Assembly (NCBI GenBank): GCA_024364735.1 | Contig: JAGFNQ010008806.1 | Location: 124,001-188,000 of the forward strand | Length of the DNA: 64,000 nt | DNA from: Boesenbergia rotunda | Taxonomy: Eukaryota; Streptophyta; Magnoliopsida; Zingiberales; Zingiberaceae | Direction: 5' to 3' | Shown here: piece after piece, positions 1 to 12,800 of the stretch | Layout of the letters: every line of letters begins with the position of its first letter | How positions within the stretch are numbered: position 1 is the stretch's first letter | Translations under genes and position numbers: made by a program | Notes under the pieces: generated by a model | Seen by the model: only the letters and a program-made list of their open reading frames with translations | What the model was told of the DNA's origin: nothing | Database searches by the model: none

Positions 1-1836
1 AAGCCATAGGAAAAGAGAATTCTCAACATATGATCGCATAGGAGGAAAGATGTTTGTCTAAGAATCAAATTGGTTCATGAACTTTTTCATAGGACTATCC
101 ATTTGCGCTTTTATTTTCTCTGGCAAAGAATGGCTTAAACATAGCCTTCGATTCCCAGTCTTGAGGCAAAGTTAGTCCGCAGTTGGATTGAAAGTCAGGA
201 GAGCAGAGAGAAAGCCTCACAAAATTACATGTGAAGTTTCATCCTTTTATATATCTTTTATGTCACTTTCCCTACACCCTTTTCTAGTAAACTAACCATA
301 AGGACCCAAGCAACTGAAGTGGCTGAACATAGCCATTAATAGAACCACGGTACGCTTTTTGAGCTAATATGCAACTTGAAGACATATTTCTTGTTTCTTT
401 AAACAGAACAATATGTATTGGTTCTTCATTGTTTTTGTACTTAATGTAGGCATTAATTTCATTTCATGTTGAGTATCACGAGCATTCATATGACAATACC
501 AAACTCCAAATAAGTATGTAGCCACTAATTTTTATCTATCCTTGATAAATGATTTTTAAAGATGTGAAGGAAAGCAAATAGATAATAAGCTTTGATACTC
601 TTTGTGGTATTGGAAGGCAAATAGGATCATACACGAAGTTCAAAATAAACATCTTAGAACATGAAATCACAGTAGAAGGAAAGAAATGAATATAATTATT
701 AACTCATAAATGGATTCAAGAACCAGAATGAGGATTATAACTTTATAATTAATAAAATAAGAAAAAAAATGGTTGAAGTAGATGAACAGAAAAACTCAAA
801 GTATTTAATATCCTAGATATATTATTCACTAATAATACAACTATGACTAAATGGTCAAAATGAGATGCTACCAGACTCCTTTTATAAAATTTTGAAAACA
901 AAAACTCTCCCTAATATTTTCATTAATTTCCTGTCAGGCCGCCTCTTTCAAAAAAAAATTGCTAAAATAAAACTCCTTTTATAAAATTTCAAAAATACCT
1001 TTGTCTTCACTGGAGTATTTGTTGGAATATACTACTGGTGATTGATTGGCTGCCAAGGCCTACCAGAACCATCCTGACAGCCCATACAGTTGGCTAGCCA
1101 CTGGCAGTTGGAGCAACTCCAGTGAGAATTAATTTAATATTTAACATGGCAGATTTTTAAGCCCTTGAACTCTTAACGGGTTTAATATGCTGATATCATC
1201 CCATGTGGTTTTAATATGCAGTATCATAGGATCGTTTAATTATTCTTGATGTATAGCAGGATGTTATCCTTCTTCTCATCACATTTTGCTCACGTAGATG
1301 TAGCTCTATATATGTTTTGATACCCAGGTTTTTCCTTATATTTTTAAATCTTTGTGGTGTGATTTAGTGATTGTGGTAGTTATGTTATAATAATTCTTGT
1401 GGTATGTAGTTTTGGTGAATGATAACTTTTCGGCTCAGCAGGTGCCGAAGAGATGGTCTTGTGGTTGTTTAGGTTCTATATGACACACTAGGGGGTGCCA
1501 CACAGGTTAAATGAGCTTAATGACAAGTTACCTTAAAGTATCATGAGATTATCCTTCTTACCCTACAATTCATTCCCCCTGTTTTACGTTTTCAGCTCTA
1601 AATCATTTTTCTACTTTACAAATGATAATTGTTCTGCATCAGCTAATCTGTGTATTCCAAATACTGGTTGCATAATGAAAGAAACTTATTAAAGCATTGC
1701 ACAAAGTGTAATCACCCAAACAGTATATCAGAAAACAATTTAACTCTAAAACAAACTTTTGAACTTGAATAAATGGTTAAGAAATATCAAACAATGAAAA
1801 AAAATCAATTTAGTTAAGATAAAGGATACCTTTGTG
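1..1836. other. Intergenic and 3' flank of the prolyl 4-hydroxylase gene
   Basis: AT-rich sequence downstream of the minus-strand P4H stop codon. The part next to 1836 should include the 3' UTR. I see no long reading frame, RNA gene or element boundary here. Confidence 0.5.
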
Positions 1837-4829
1837 TCAACGGTACTCATGTACATGCATCCACTTTGTAGAAGACCACTTATTTCCCTTGATCACAGGG
1901 CACCCACCTGTAAGCATCATCGAAATGGATAACCAAATGATCAGATTTCTGAAAAGCTAAGATTCAGGCATAAGCAACAAATAATGCAACAAATGCTTCT
2001 TCATTGATCGAAACTCTGACCAAAAACATTTCCCTGGAATAGTAGTGAGAAGTAACTAACCATGTAAACTCAACGGGTCTATAGTGGCATCTGGCTTCAT
2101 ACTCCAGAAAAGCAATGCATCTCCCATCTTTGGCTTAAGACCAAGACCCTGTTTTCCGCATTCTGATAAGTCATTGTACCATGGTAAAGAACTGCTGTTT
2201 ACTTTGACATTGGGAAAAATTGTCTCACCGCCTTCTTCAACATCCGAACTATACATACAAATATAAAACAGCAATAATTGCAACATCATTTCCAGTAACT
2301 TGAAGATAACATAAAAACACAAAGATATTGAAGATGTAAAGAACAGAGACATACAGATACATTAGAACAGTAGCCATCCGCTGACCTCCATTCTTAATGT
2401 TGAATTCATCAAAGAAATAGTCAAAGTGAGGTTCATATTTCTGTCCAATTTCATAATGCAGAACCTGAAGCCCTTCCCCATTTTCTACAAAATATGGATA
2501 ATAGATTAAGGCACAACCATAGTGAAAAAGGCAAAGCAAATAACAAGCTACAAGTAGATGTCTAGATGAGTCAATTAAATCATGAACAAAACAGAATGAT
2601 CATCATTAAATTAGTAATGAACTCATAGAAGTCTAGACCAATCAGTAAAAATCACTAATAAGAACAGAACAAATAACACTAAATGAGTAGCAAGGTGCTA
2701 TTTGAAGTCTACCTAACCAATACACCTCTCAGATACAAGCCAATTTTACCAGAAAGTATTCACAAATTATTATCTCACAATTGAGCATTGTGCATTTTGC
2801 ATCAAGTAAAATGATAACCATTCTATTTTTGCAAGAAATAAACGTATGCAGCTTTTTTATCAGTCATTTTTAGAATGCATATATTATGATCATCCTCCAA
2901 CAGCATCATAATTTACAATTGCTTCTTCTTGGACACAAATCTCTATAATAAAAGAAAAATCAAAACTCTTATATAATAGATCAAGAACTCATGGGTAAAA
3001 CAAGAAACAACTGTGTAAAATATACAATCATAGTCAAACACAATTGTTTTTGGTCAAAACATTCTGTCATTTCCCCCCAAATTTTTGTTTCTTAAAAACT
3101 TATATAATTCTACTTTCTACCATACTTCAATAATAAACTTTGCATTTTCAGGGTTTGACTACTGCCCCATGTCCTTTTTTTCATGCCAACTCCATCAGTT
3201 CTACATATCCTTGAGTCCTATTTTCCTTGTGTCATTGTCTAAAATAGAACATTAGGTGCATCTATCACTAGGAAAAAGATTAAACTTTACCACTTCTAAC
3301 AGAAAGAAGACACCACACTAGCATACCTTCTGGGATAAAAGAATAATCGGCTATCCTTTTCTCAATAGCCTTGATCACATTATCTTGCCCCCGACGTAGA
3401 AATGTGCCTGTACTTGTCCGGACCCTACATAATGAAGATACAGAATGTTAAGAAATAGTAGTCTGAAAATTTTCTCATTCTAAGGAACAACTGCAATGTG
3501 CTAACCTGCTGTCCTTACTCTTGCCAGTAGTGCTATCAACAACTGTTGACTTCTGCATATGAGGCTTTGCCAACTCAATAAGATACTCACATTCTTCCTT
3601 GGACTACAATCAATAAGTCAAATTTCACACATATATAGAGACTCATTCAAGCCACATAGGACAGCTAGAAATATAAGTGAACGAGAAAAGTCATAGAAAA
3701 ATTTTAGAATTTTTTTCTTTTATTTGTTAAAGTCTAGCAAAAATGAATATGTAATGATGGAAAAAGGTTATAATGGATGTATCTTCAGAAGAAAAAGCGT
3801 AGCATGAATTCAAAATGCAAAATGCCTAATAACTTGGAACTATGACAATTTGTGATCATCATTCAGCATAAATTGTTCTTCATGTGGTCATTTAAAGAGG
3901 AGCTCCAAGGAAGAAAAAGGAATATCTTGTGTATCAAAATCTTGGATTGTCATTAGATCATTTACTTATTCAAACTTTAGACCATGAACTAAATCATGGA
4001 GATGATATATATTATATTTTAAGTAGGACCAAGGTTCAAGCATGTAAAAGTCTTTCATATTTTGTTCAAGTTCAATCAAACAAATCATTAAAAGCAAGCC
4101 TTTTCCAAGATTTGGCACTAACATAAACATTTTTCAAGCCATCCAAAATTATAAATAGGCCTAAACAAGTCAATCGTCCAACCATCTAGCATCCTACTAT
4201 CATCTCTAGATACCACGCTCGAATTTTCAGGAACCTTGCAGGTCTCCACAAACCCATGACTCTTATATGATAAACCCACGTGGAGCAACAAACTCAAAAA
4301 TTTTGCCTTCTAAAGAAAAGAGCAATCTTTTCAGGCCTTATGCCAACGGCACCGTAGTCGAAGTTCCAGAGTCCATCTCCCAAGTCGCTAAGGCGAAAAA
4401 ACTCAAAAGAAGTAAATATTTCTTAGACTAACCAGAAAATTGTGGTAGACAAACGCTCGCGGTTCCCAAGAGACGACCTCCGTCCACTGCGGCCCTCGAT
4501 GCCCCAAACCCTCCCTGCACCAACCGAACTCGCTCAGTCAGGTCTCCGTCCAATCCAAAAGTTAACAACAAGAGCAACAAATCAAGCACCTACACTTCAC
4601 GCACGAAGTCCTGGCGGATGCGGGGGAAGGAAGCGTCGTCGGAATGGACGGGGAGGGAGAAGATCCCGAGCCCGATCAGAAGCAGTAGCAGGACGAGCGA
4701 GGAGACGAGGAGCACCATAAGAGCGAGGGCGTAGGTCGATCTGGAGAACTTCCGGGCGGGGAACCCGCGGGTGTACGACCGCCCCCCTCTGGCCGCACTC
4801 GCCGCCAGCAACCGAAGCGGCGACGCCAT
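1837..4829 (-). CDS. P4H: Prolyl 4-hydroxylase, 2OG-Fe(II) oxygenase, 7 exons
   Basis: Hydroxylates peptidyl proline using Fe(II), 2-oxoglutarate and ascorbate; plant P4Hs are ER/Golgi type II membrane proteins acting on cell-wall hydroxyproline-rich glycoproteins. Exons in reading order: 4596-4829, 4433-4510, 3506-3603, 3327-3424, 2355-2484, 2061-2248, 1837-1907. They sum to 897 nt (298 aa plus stop) with all phases consistent. Residues about 34-60 form one hydrophobic signal anchor. Seen: QWTEV and WEPRAFVYHNFL just upstream of SKEECEYLI; the iron ligands of the HFD motif (H189, D191); the distal His in SLHGGCPV (H275); and the 2OG-binding Lys of GNKW (K285). Length is normal for the plant family. 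I chose the ATG of MASPLRLL because it directly precedes the basic N-terminus and anchor; an in-frame ATG 21 codons upstream is possible. The exon 1/2 junction (donor GAA|GTGTAG, intron about 85 nt) is the least certain. No defects seen. Confidence 0.94.
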
Positions 4830-6567
4830 GCACCGAACTCGAATCTGCAATTCCGCCACTCGCCAACCCTCTCGCTCCCGATTCAACACGGCAAGGAAGA
4901 GAATCCAAGGATCGATGTGAAGAAGGAAAGCTGGACGAGTCGGAGGGGATTTCCGGGGTGGTCGCCCCAGGTTTACGACGAAACAAGCACCCCTTTTGTT
5001 TTTTTGGCAGTTTATTTATTTAAATTTATGCTTCATTCCGTTTGCTCGAAGAAACATGGCGTTGCGGGCCAGGGGTCTCAAGGATCCGCTGCTTCATCTT
5101 GTACGGCCCTTACTGAAGACTTCCTCTTACGGCGCTCCTATCTCAAGGTAGTTTTGAATCACAGCCATTTGAACAGAATCATTGACTGCCTGGAGTCTTC
5201 ATCAATACAGCAAATCCTTAAAATATTTTGTCTGACTCGGGTGAATGCGCGCGTGGAACGAGGAGGTAAAAGTAGTTGGGTTTGGTAGACGCCGTGCTTT
5301 GGATTGAGATGAGCATGATTTATGGCAAATTTATCTTATAGATTTAATAATTTAGTGAGAATTATTATTATTATTTTCAATTCGATATATTTGCTTTGGT
5401 TGTTTTATTGCTTGTCATAATTTTTTAATCCACGATATTTAATTCTTATCATTTTTCTTAAACTCCCTAATTTCAAATCCATCTTTATATACACTCCTAT
5501 CCATTTTTTTCTTTGCATGCAGTTCCTAATGGATTGACAAGATAATTTATGAGTATTATTTGAAGAAAATTGAATATAAAAGTTAGAAATTTGAGTATAT
5601 AAGATTGCATCCACCACATCAAGAAAACGTACACTCAATTTACACTCTTTTATACTTAACTTTCACTCTTTTATACTTAAATATTTACATTTATACTCAA
5701 TTTTAACTCTTTTATACTCAATCTATCAGGAAGTGAATGTAAAGAAAATATCAAACGGGAGTACATGCAAAGATCAAATGAGATTTAGGAAGTTTTCTAT
5801 AATTTACTGTTAATTTAATCTTAAAAAAATTATCAATCCAGATAAATCGATAAATATAGATTTACCCTAACGGATGGCCTAATGTTATATTTGTTCTACG
5901 TAAGATTTAAATCTTGGTTGCTTAAAAAATTCATTCCATCTTTTAGCATTGCATAAAGTCTTAGTCCTGAGCTTGTAGTTTTTACTGAATAGATTAATAA
6001 TTAATATATGAATATTACATTTTAAAATTTGAGAGTCAAAATTTGACATAGTCAGTGTACCTATTTTTCTCTACATGTTAGCCACAACATCAAGATTAGT
6101 AACCCTCGTGATTAATCTCCTCCATATTAATTTTGAGATGGATTAACAAAAATCCTAAAATAAACAAATTGTCTTTTGTCATTTAGGGACTTGTCACATT
6201 AACTTGATCAATCCACTTTATACACTCATTTAATTGATTTAGCTGGTCCAATTAGCTGACTAAGTTTTTTTAAAATTATTTTGGACAAAATTAAAAAGCA
6301 CTTTATTTGTTTGGAATCATAAAAGAGCATTTTTATTTTGTTATTTTCGGTACAATTATAACAACTAGAAGATCCTAACTGTTACATAATTATATTAATT
6401 ATAATTTTGTAATTGTATAGTTATAGAATCCTATAGTTATTTAATTGTGTAATAATTAGGATACTAGCGGTCGTCCATACATTTCATGTGTACAATATAA
6501 TACATAAATATGTATATGATGGCGTCTACTCCCATCGGCTCGAGTTCCTTCTCTCTCTGTGGTTGAT
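4830..6567. other. 5' flank of P4H and AT-rich intergenic DNA
   Basis: The first 150-200 bases are GC-rich and probably 5' UTR/promoter of the minus-strand P4H gene. The rest is AT-rich without a supportable gene. At about 5638-5725 there are four imperfect copies of a unit like ACTCTTTTATACTCAA. The plant DNA up to 6567 continues at 20634 once element A is removed. Confidence 0.5.
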
Positions 6568-6689
6568 GTGGATGTTGAAGGAAATTTCGAAATTTTATCA
6601 TTAATTAAAATTACTAAAATAACTTCAACTTATCTCTATTGAGTGGCCCGAGCTGCTTCTTCTGCAGTCAACAGTTTTCCGAGCGGAAT

Positions 6690-6975
6690 TCCAGAGCTCC
6701 CGAGTTAGCTCCCGAGCTGAATCCCGAAGTTGCCGAGTGAGATCCCGAGCAGATTTCCCAAGTGGCCGAGTGAGCTCCCAAGTGAAATGGCTGAGTGAGC
6801 TCTCGAGCGAAATGACCGAGTGAGCTCCTGAGTGAAATGGCCGAGTGAGTTCCTGAGTGACCGAGTGAGCTTCCGAGCGAAATGGCCGAGTGAGCTCCCG
6901 AGCGAAATCTTTCGACCGGAGCAGTGTCTCCCGAGCTCCCAAGCGGAATTCCCAAGTTGGAATTCCCGAGTGGAG
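6690..6975. repeat. GAGCTCCCGAG minisatellite inside the element A LTR
   Basis: Imperfect tandem units of about 25 bp built from GAGTGAGCTCCCGAG plus GAAATGGCC. The same array lies at about 19580-19850 in the other LTR. The array keeps several frames open, so the overlapping reading frames here are artefacts and not genes. Confidence 0.85.
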
Positions 6976-7280
6976 TGTCCCAACTAGGATCTCCCGAGTG
7001 GTGGTCGGACATCTCCTGACCGAACAGGATTTTGCTGAGGCCTGCGCAGCGCAGTTTCCTTGAAACAGATTCGTCCTCCTCCTGCAGTGCTTCGAGGCTC
7101 AGATGAACTTCTGTCTCTCAGGATACAACAACAGACCACGGGCACAACGGAGCACTCGTTGCTCGTGGCGAACTGAGGAAGTATCCAACTGCTATCACAC
7201 GAGGTCGGGAACGAGGTGGAGTGGAGCGGAGGATAATTTCTTTATATCTTGTACGTCTCTTTTGCTCTCAGTCATGGCCT

Positions 7281-7290
7281 CCTTATATAG
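7281..7290 (-). promoter_or_regulatory. TATA box in the 3' LTR of element A
   Basis: The minus strand reads CTATATAAGG. The same box lies at 20109-20118 in the 5' LTR, consistent with the U3 promoter of a minus-strand element. Confidence 0.6.
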
Positions 7291-7800
7291 GCTCAGACCC
7301 CCGCAGTCGTAAATGACGAATTAATCGTCATTTACTGCCATTTAACCGGCCAGATCAAAACGTCTGGGGGTTACTGACCTCGCATTAATCAAAATTAATG
7401 CATCAGTTACATTTGAACAAAAATTAATTTGGCAAAACATTGGTTCATCTGCTTGGACAAATTCTGTCCCGACCGGTCGGACATTCGACGTGCGCGGGTC
7501 GTGCACGCACACGAGTTCACTTGGTTCAGTACAAATCCGGGCCCTGGATTTGCACCCCCCCTGCGCACCCACGTGTGATAGAGAGCCTCTCCCCTAGCAT
7601 TTGTTCACAACTATCATGCTTGTGATACAATATAAACCAAACATTTTGCCTTAAAACTTCCAATGTGGGACTAAAGCCCTACTCACAAAGGAGTCCCTTT
7701 ATTCTCCTCCTCACTTTCTACTCACTAGAAAGTTTCAATGTGGGACTAAAGCCCCACCACCTCCCTTTCCATTCACACTAGATATCCAAGATATCCAACA

Positions 7801-7809
7801 ATCCCCCAC
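7801..7809 (-). promoter_or_regulatory. Polypurine tract of element A
   Basis: The minus strand reads GTGGGGGAT directly before the 3' LTR start TGTTGGATATC. This is the expected primer site for plus-strand DNA synthesis. Confidence 0.8.
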
Positions 7810-8250
7810 ATGAATGGAAACATGGTGATAGCATTCAGCAGTTGAGTCGTGTATAGGACAGGTAGGTTTCACCCTTTGAACCTTCCCTTGTGAAGATTTG
7901 TTTGCTTCCTAGCTGACAGTAGACATGATGTCCTTGAACTGTGCTGTCGTTTATGTAAGCATTGACACATCTCACCCAGGACTCTCCCTGATACACCTTA
8001 GTTCTCATGTGTGTGTTCGTTCTTGGCCATGAACACGCCTGATTCTGCAAAAAGTTATAAGAATTGTGCCTCCAATTCTCTTCGAAGCGGCCCCACTTCT
8101 TTCTCACATAGGCGATCTCTTAAAAGTTTTCCACATAACCCTATTAAATCATTAAAAGTCATATGCTTAATCTCAATCCTTCACTGTTTCAAAGGGTCGT
8201 TCCCTCACAGTGAACACTTTTGTCAGTGCAGTTAGGTTGTCCCTTTGAAC
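7810..8250 (-). other. 3' untranslated internal region of element A
   Basis: Lies between the RNase H stop and the polypurine tract. No conserved coding motif seen; the frames here are incidental. Confidence 0.5.
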
Positions 8251-9272
8251 CTAGTTCTTGGGATCTCCAGTCTGCATAGGTTGGGTTTCCTTTGCACCAA
8301 CATTTTCTATTAGCATTAAACCCATCCTTCTTGATGAGCTTGCAACTAACTCTCGATTTAACCCTTTGGTTAGCGGATCCGCTAAGTTATCCTTTGACTT
8401 CACATAGTCAACAGTGATAACTCCAGTTGAGAGTAGTTGTCTAATGGTATTGTGTCTTCGACGTATATTTCTAGACTTACCATTATACAGATGGCTTTGT
8501 GCCCGGCCAATTGCAGATTGACTATCACAATGTATGCATATTGCCGGCACGGGTTTCGGCTATCTCGGTACATCTTCTAAGAATTGTCGTAGCCATTCAG
8601 CCTCTTCACCACATTTGCCAAGAGCTACAAACTCAGACTCCATCGTGGATCTGGTTATTACGGTTTGCTTAGAAGATTTCCATGAAATGACTGCACCTCC
8701 CAGAGTGAACACATAACCACTCGTAGACTTTGAGTCTTTTATGTCAGATATCCAACTCGCATCGCTGTATCCTTCGATAACAGCAGGATATCTCATATAG
8801 TGCAGTCCATTTTCACGAGTATATCTCAAGTACCTCAGTACTCTTGTTATCCCTTTCCAGTGCTCAACACCGGGATTACTCGTGTATCTACTCAGTTTAC
8901 TTACTGCGTATGCTAAGTCTAGTTGTGTACAATTCATCAAGTACATCAGACTTCCAATCACCCGAGCGTACTCTACCTGAGAGATACTTTCTCCTCGATT
9001 TTTCAATAGATGTTGGCTAGTATCTATCGGTGTTCGTGCCAACGCAGTATCACCATTGGTGAACTTCTCAAGAATCTTGTCCACGTAGTGGGACTGACTA
9101 AGAACAAGTCCTTCAGCTGTTCTAAGAATTTTGATTCCTAGAATCACATCAGCTAGGCCCATGTCATTCATGTCAAATCTTGAGTTCAACATGTCTTTTG
9201 TGGATTTAATTATCTTATCATTACTCCCAATGATAAGTATGTCATCTACATATAAGCACAAGATGACAAAGT
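8251..9272 (-). pseudogene. Copia pol 3' part: reverse transcriptase C-terminus and RNase H
   Basis: The frame opens with the reverse transcriptase catalytic motif YVDDILI just after the nested insertion. It continues through the [17 protein letters not shown] and [13 protein letters not shown] regions typical of copia pol, then RNase H ([47 protein letters not shown]), and ends at 8251. An in-frame TAG at 8560-8562 sits where a Trp is expected after EDVPR. The plus-strand change is a C-to-T transition. The upstream half of the enzyme lies beyond element B at 16507. Confidence 0.93.
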
Positions 9273-10922
9273 TGTAGGACCGGTGCCGTCAATAGAGGGG
9301 GGGTGAATATCGACAGTTGAAAAATCTTCGGAAACTTCGTAAGACTTTCGTTCGTACTGGACTCAGAGCGTTAGTGCAGAGGAAAAGTAAAACAGAAAAA
9401 GAAATAACAATACAGCAGACACGCGGGATTTATTTACTTGGTTCCCGACCCCCCTAGGTCAGTACGTCCAAGGCCTATGTACTCGGCGTGAGTCCACTAT
9501 TGGTCTCCTTTCCGGAATTTCCGGAGGCGGAGAAAACACGTCTTACAGTTGATAATTACAAGCACGAATATTGAAAATTAAGTGCGAAATTAAATAAAAG
9601 CAAACCGAACAAACAAAGTCTGAAGCTCGACCGATCTGGACCTCCGAAGTGCCGCGCACTTCCTCTTGGAGCCTCCCGGTCGTAGAGCCTCGTCTTTAAC
9701 GTGTTGTCGTCGGTCAGAATGAACAGAATCGCTCTGGAAAGTTGTGTTCTTGAAGCCTCGGGGTCGAGCCCCTTTTATAGTGCTCTTGGGGGCGCCTGAT
9801 TCGCTGGGGGCGCCTGACACGTGCCTTCAGATCGAAGAAACTTCATCCGCAGCTTGGTCAGCGCTTATCCCTTTCGAATCGGCCTTTGGAGCTGACTGGG
9901 GCGCCCGAGACCTCCTGGGCGCCCAGCTTGACTTGGTTCGCTGGCTTCATGGCTGATTTTGCTTCGACTACCTCTTTGGCTTTGACCTTGGGCGCCCGGG
10001 ACCTCCCGGGCGCCTAGCCCAGTATGGTTTCGAAGCGATTCTTGCTTCTTTGCTTGTTTGGCTTTGACCTTGGGCGCCCGGGACCTCCCGGGCGCTTAGC
10101 CCAGCTGCCTGCCCCTCTCCTTTGGGGCGTTCTAAGTTGTAGAAACACACTCCTTCGGTCCCTGCATCCAAGGTTAGTTCTAAAACAACCAAAGCAAGAA
10201 TATTAGTCAATATTTACAGCCGTAGCTGTCTTGGTTCTGACTTCGGGTCTCTACGAAACCCTAGGTCGAACCGACGCAAGTTCCCACCTCCGAGAACGCG
10301 CCTTTCACCTACTCCTTTCAGGAGCCGGTTGCCACCCAGTCCTTCGAGTGGACTTTAGCTTAGCTTTCGATACTCTCGGATCTCGAGACGTCCAAACCCT
10401 GACCCGTCTCTACTTCTGTCCTTAGTCATCGCTCAGCTAAGTTGCTCAGTCCCTCGGACCAAGACTTCGTGCCCAAACCCTAAGTCCAGGACTTCGGTGC
10501 CCAACCCTCGGCCAGGTTTTCTTGCCCAATCCTTGACCAGGAGTTCGTGCCCACCTTCCGAGCAGGTCTTCGTTGCCCAGCCCTTTGTCAGGACTTAGTG
10601 CCCAATCCTCGATCAGGACTTAGTGCCCACCTTTCGAGCAGGTCTTCGGTGCCCAGCCCTTTGCCAGGACTTAGTGCCCAATCCTCGATCAGGACTTAGT
10701 GCCCACCTTTCGAGCAGGTCTTCGGTGGCCAGCCCTTTGCCAGGACTTAGTACCCAGCTTCACTCACCAGGTCTTAGTGCCTAGGTTAACTAGGACTTTT
10801 CTTCCACTTAGGTTACTCCTCCTTTGCTCACCCTCCCTTGTTCCATGTATCACTGACTTAAGTGTATTGTCAAACATTAAAACACTTACAGGAGGATATT
10901 ACTGATCCAACTTGCACCAACA
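9273..10922 (-). repeat. 3' LTR of element B
   Basis: About 1.65 kb, closely similar to 14898-16501. The plus strand has GGGGGGGTGAATATCG near its start, a signature shared with the other LTRs of this window. The tandem block at 10440-10800 (units with CAGGTCTTCGGTGCCCAGCC) contains short inverted GC pieces. Confidence 0.93.
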
Positions 10923-10936
10923 ATCTCCCCTTTTTT
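10923..10936 (-). promoter_or_regulatory. Polypurine tract of element B
   Basis: The minus strand reads AAAAAAGGGGAGAT immediately before the LTR start TGTTGGTGC. A near copy (AAAAAAGGAGAGAT) precedes the LTR of element G. Confidence 0.85.
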
Positions 10937-10979
10937 GATGTTTGACAATATCTTAAGTTAGATTGGCTGAAAGGGCAAA

Positions 10980-12800
10980 ATTACTATCCTTGGGATCAAA
11001 AGAAAATAAAAAATTGATATAAGTTTTGAAACTACATTTTGATCTTTGGGAGAAAAATATTTTCTAACATAAGCTCACTCTCCCCTTTTTGAAAAAATTT
11101 TTTGATTTTCATTGATCCTTCTGGAAGACAAAAAATTTTCTAACTTAAGCACACCTCTCTCCCTTTGTCATACATCAAAAATCACCAGAAATACTTGCGC
11201 CAACAATAAAATCATTTGGTTCTTTTTGAAAATACTTAGTATAAGTTTTTGAAAGCATCGCATAAAACTAAGTACTTAAGTATTTTGAACTCAAAAAACT
11301 TAAACAATATTGCCCCTTTTTTTTGAGAAAATACCGTATTTTTGAAAGAATACTTGAGCTTTGAAAGTTACAAATATTTTGAAAAATGATCTTTAAAACA
11401 TGCAAATACTTTAAAAGATATTATGAATTTTTGAGAAATATGTAAGTACTTTTTGAAAAAATAGATTGAGCCTTTTTTTTTTTTGAAAAATCTAAGTACT
11501 TTTGAAACATATTATGCAATTTTCGACACTCTAAGTACTTTTGAAAAAAATGAATTTTGAGAAGTATAAGTACTTTTGAAAAAGAAAAAGTATAAGTACT
11601 TTTTAAAGCAGTATTAGAATTTTTGAGAAGTATAAGTACTTGGCATGGTTCCTTTTCCAGTCTAACACAATCCTAGGAAATCTTGTTGACTACAAGGACA
11701 TTTTCCTAAGTGTCCTGAAAAATTCTCCAAATTCAAGTAAGTACTATTTCTAAACAGAATTTTGATAGAAAAAAATGATAGTATTTTGAAAATATATGTA
11801 AGTACATAATGTATGAATTTTTGAAGACATAATATTTTACTTGACTTGGTTTATCTTCCAGTCTGACACAATCATAGGAAACCTTGCTGACTACAAGGAT
11901 ATTTTCCTAAGTGTCTTGGAAAATTTTTCAAACTCAAGAAAAACATTATCTCATATTGATTAAAACTAGATGAATTTTTGAAAATAATAGTATTTTTAAA
12001 GAAAAATTATTAAAATGATAGTCCTTGAAAGGATACTTATGTTTTCAAAAGGATTTGAAAATACCGCGCATGAAAATATTTGAAATATTCTTTTTAATTT
12101 GACCTCCCCCTAAACTTGACTTAGTCCTGGGAAGCTTGTTGACCACAAGTACTCTTCCTCTGAGTCTTTAGGATTTGGTTCAGATCAAAAAGAATTATTT
12201 AACAATTTCAACATTAAATGATTACCAAAAACTTTTCTGAAATTCTTCTTTTGACTCAAACTCCCCCTAAATTTGACACATCCTAGGAGTCCTTGAAGAT
12301 CATAAAGTGGACATTCCTCTGTGTTTTTTAGGGTTTATCAAAGTCAAAGCAACAGGTAATTTTAGAAAATATAATTTGGAAAGAAGATAATTTTTTAAAG
12401 TATAAGTCTTTTTGAAAACATATGTGATAGAAATTAAGGCGCAGTTTTCGAAAAGTCTTTTAAAAAAAAATTTAAAAGAGTGAAAACACTCCCCCTGTAC
12501 CCAACACCGTTTGACTCTATCTAAGTGTCTTAAGGAACTTTAGTGTTGTCCTAAGAGGCTTGTGTCTAATTGTGTGAGTCAAACAATTTTCAAAAGGATA
12601 TGATTTTTTGAAAACATATAATATGTATAACCAATCAGACAAGCATGAATTCCATAAAAACATTATTATGTTGAAGCACTATTTTGAAAAAATATTTTTA
12701 GAAAAATATTCTAATACTTTTTGAAAAATAATTTTGAAAAATATTTTTCAATTTATTAGTCCTTAACATCTCACCCATTTTAGATGTCTCAATACAGCAA
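10980..12800. repeat. Dispersed conserved blocks in the interior of element B
   Basis: AT-rich DNA with many 'AAGTACTTTTGAAAA' stretches. A conserved block recurs around 11650-11730, 11850-11930, 12110-12170, 12265-12330 and, weaker, 12500-12560. Its core, GACTACAAGGACATTTTCCT, is clear in the first copies and degenerates later. Spacing is roughly 150-250 bp. No open frame spans the blocks. Confidence 0.7.

Larger units (their letters stand above)
6573..7800 (-). repeat. 3' LTR of copia element A
   Basis: About 1.23 kb, starting TGTTGAAGG and ending ATATCCAACA on the plus strand, and closely similar to 19458-20628. It is longer than the 5' LTR mainly because of extra bases near 7225-7260. 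The polypurine tract abuts its right edge, so on the minus strand this is the downstream LTR. Confidence 0.94.

Noticed and set aside
4597..4986. A 129-aa minus-strand frame and a 92-aa plus-strand frame over the first exons of P4H
   Set aside because: They are shadows in other frames of the GC-rich P4H exon 1, which has a recognisable signal anchor and correct splice phases.
6625..7012. Three overlapping minus-strand frames of 92-114 aa rich in SLGSSLGH repeats
   Set aside because: They read through the LTR minisatellite in different frames and recur at 19510-20057 in the other LTR, so they are repeat artefacts.
9968..10210. An 80-aa minus-strand frame that recurs at 15594-15824
   Set aside because: Both lie at the same place in the two LTRs of element B, have no domain, and only reflect a shared GC-rich stretch.
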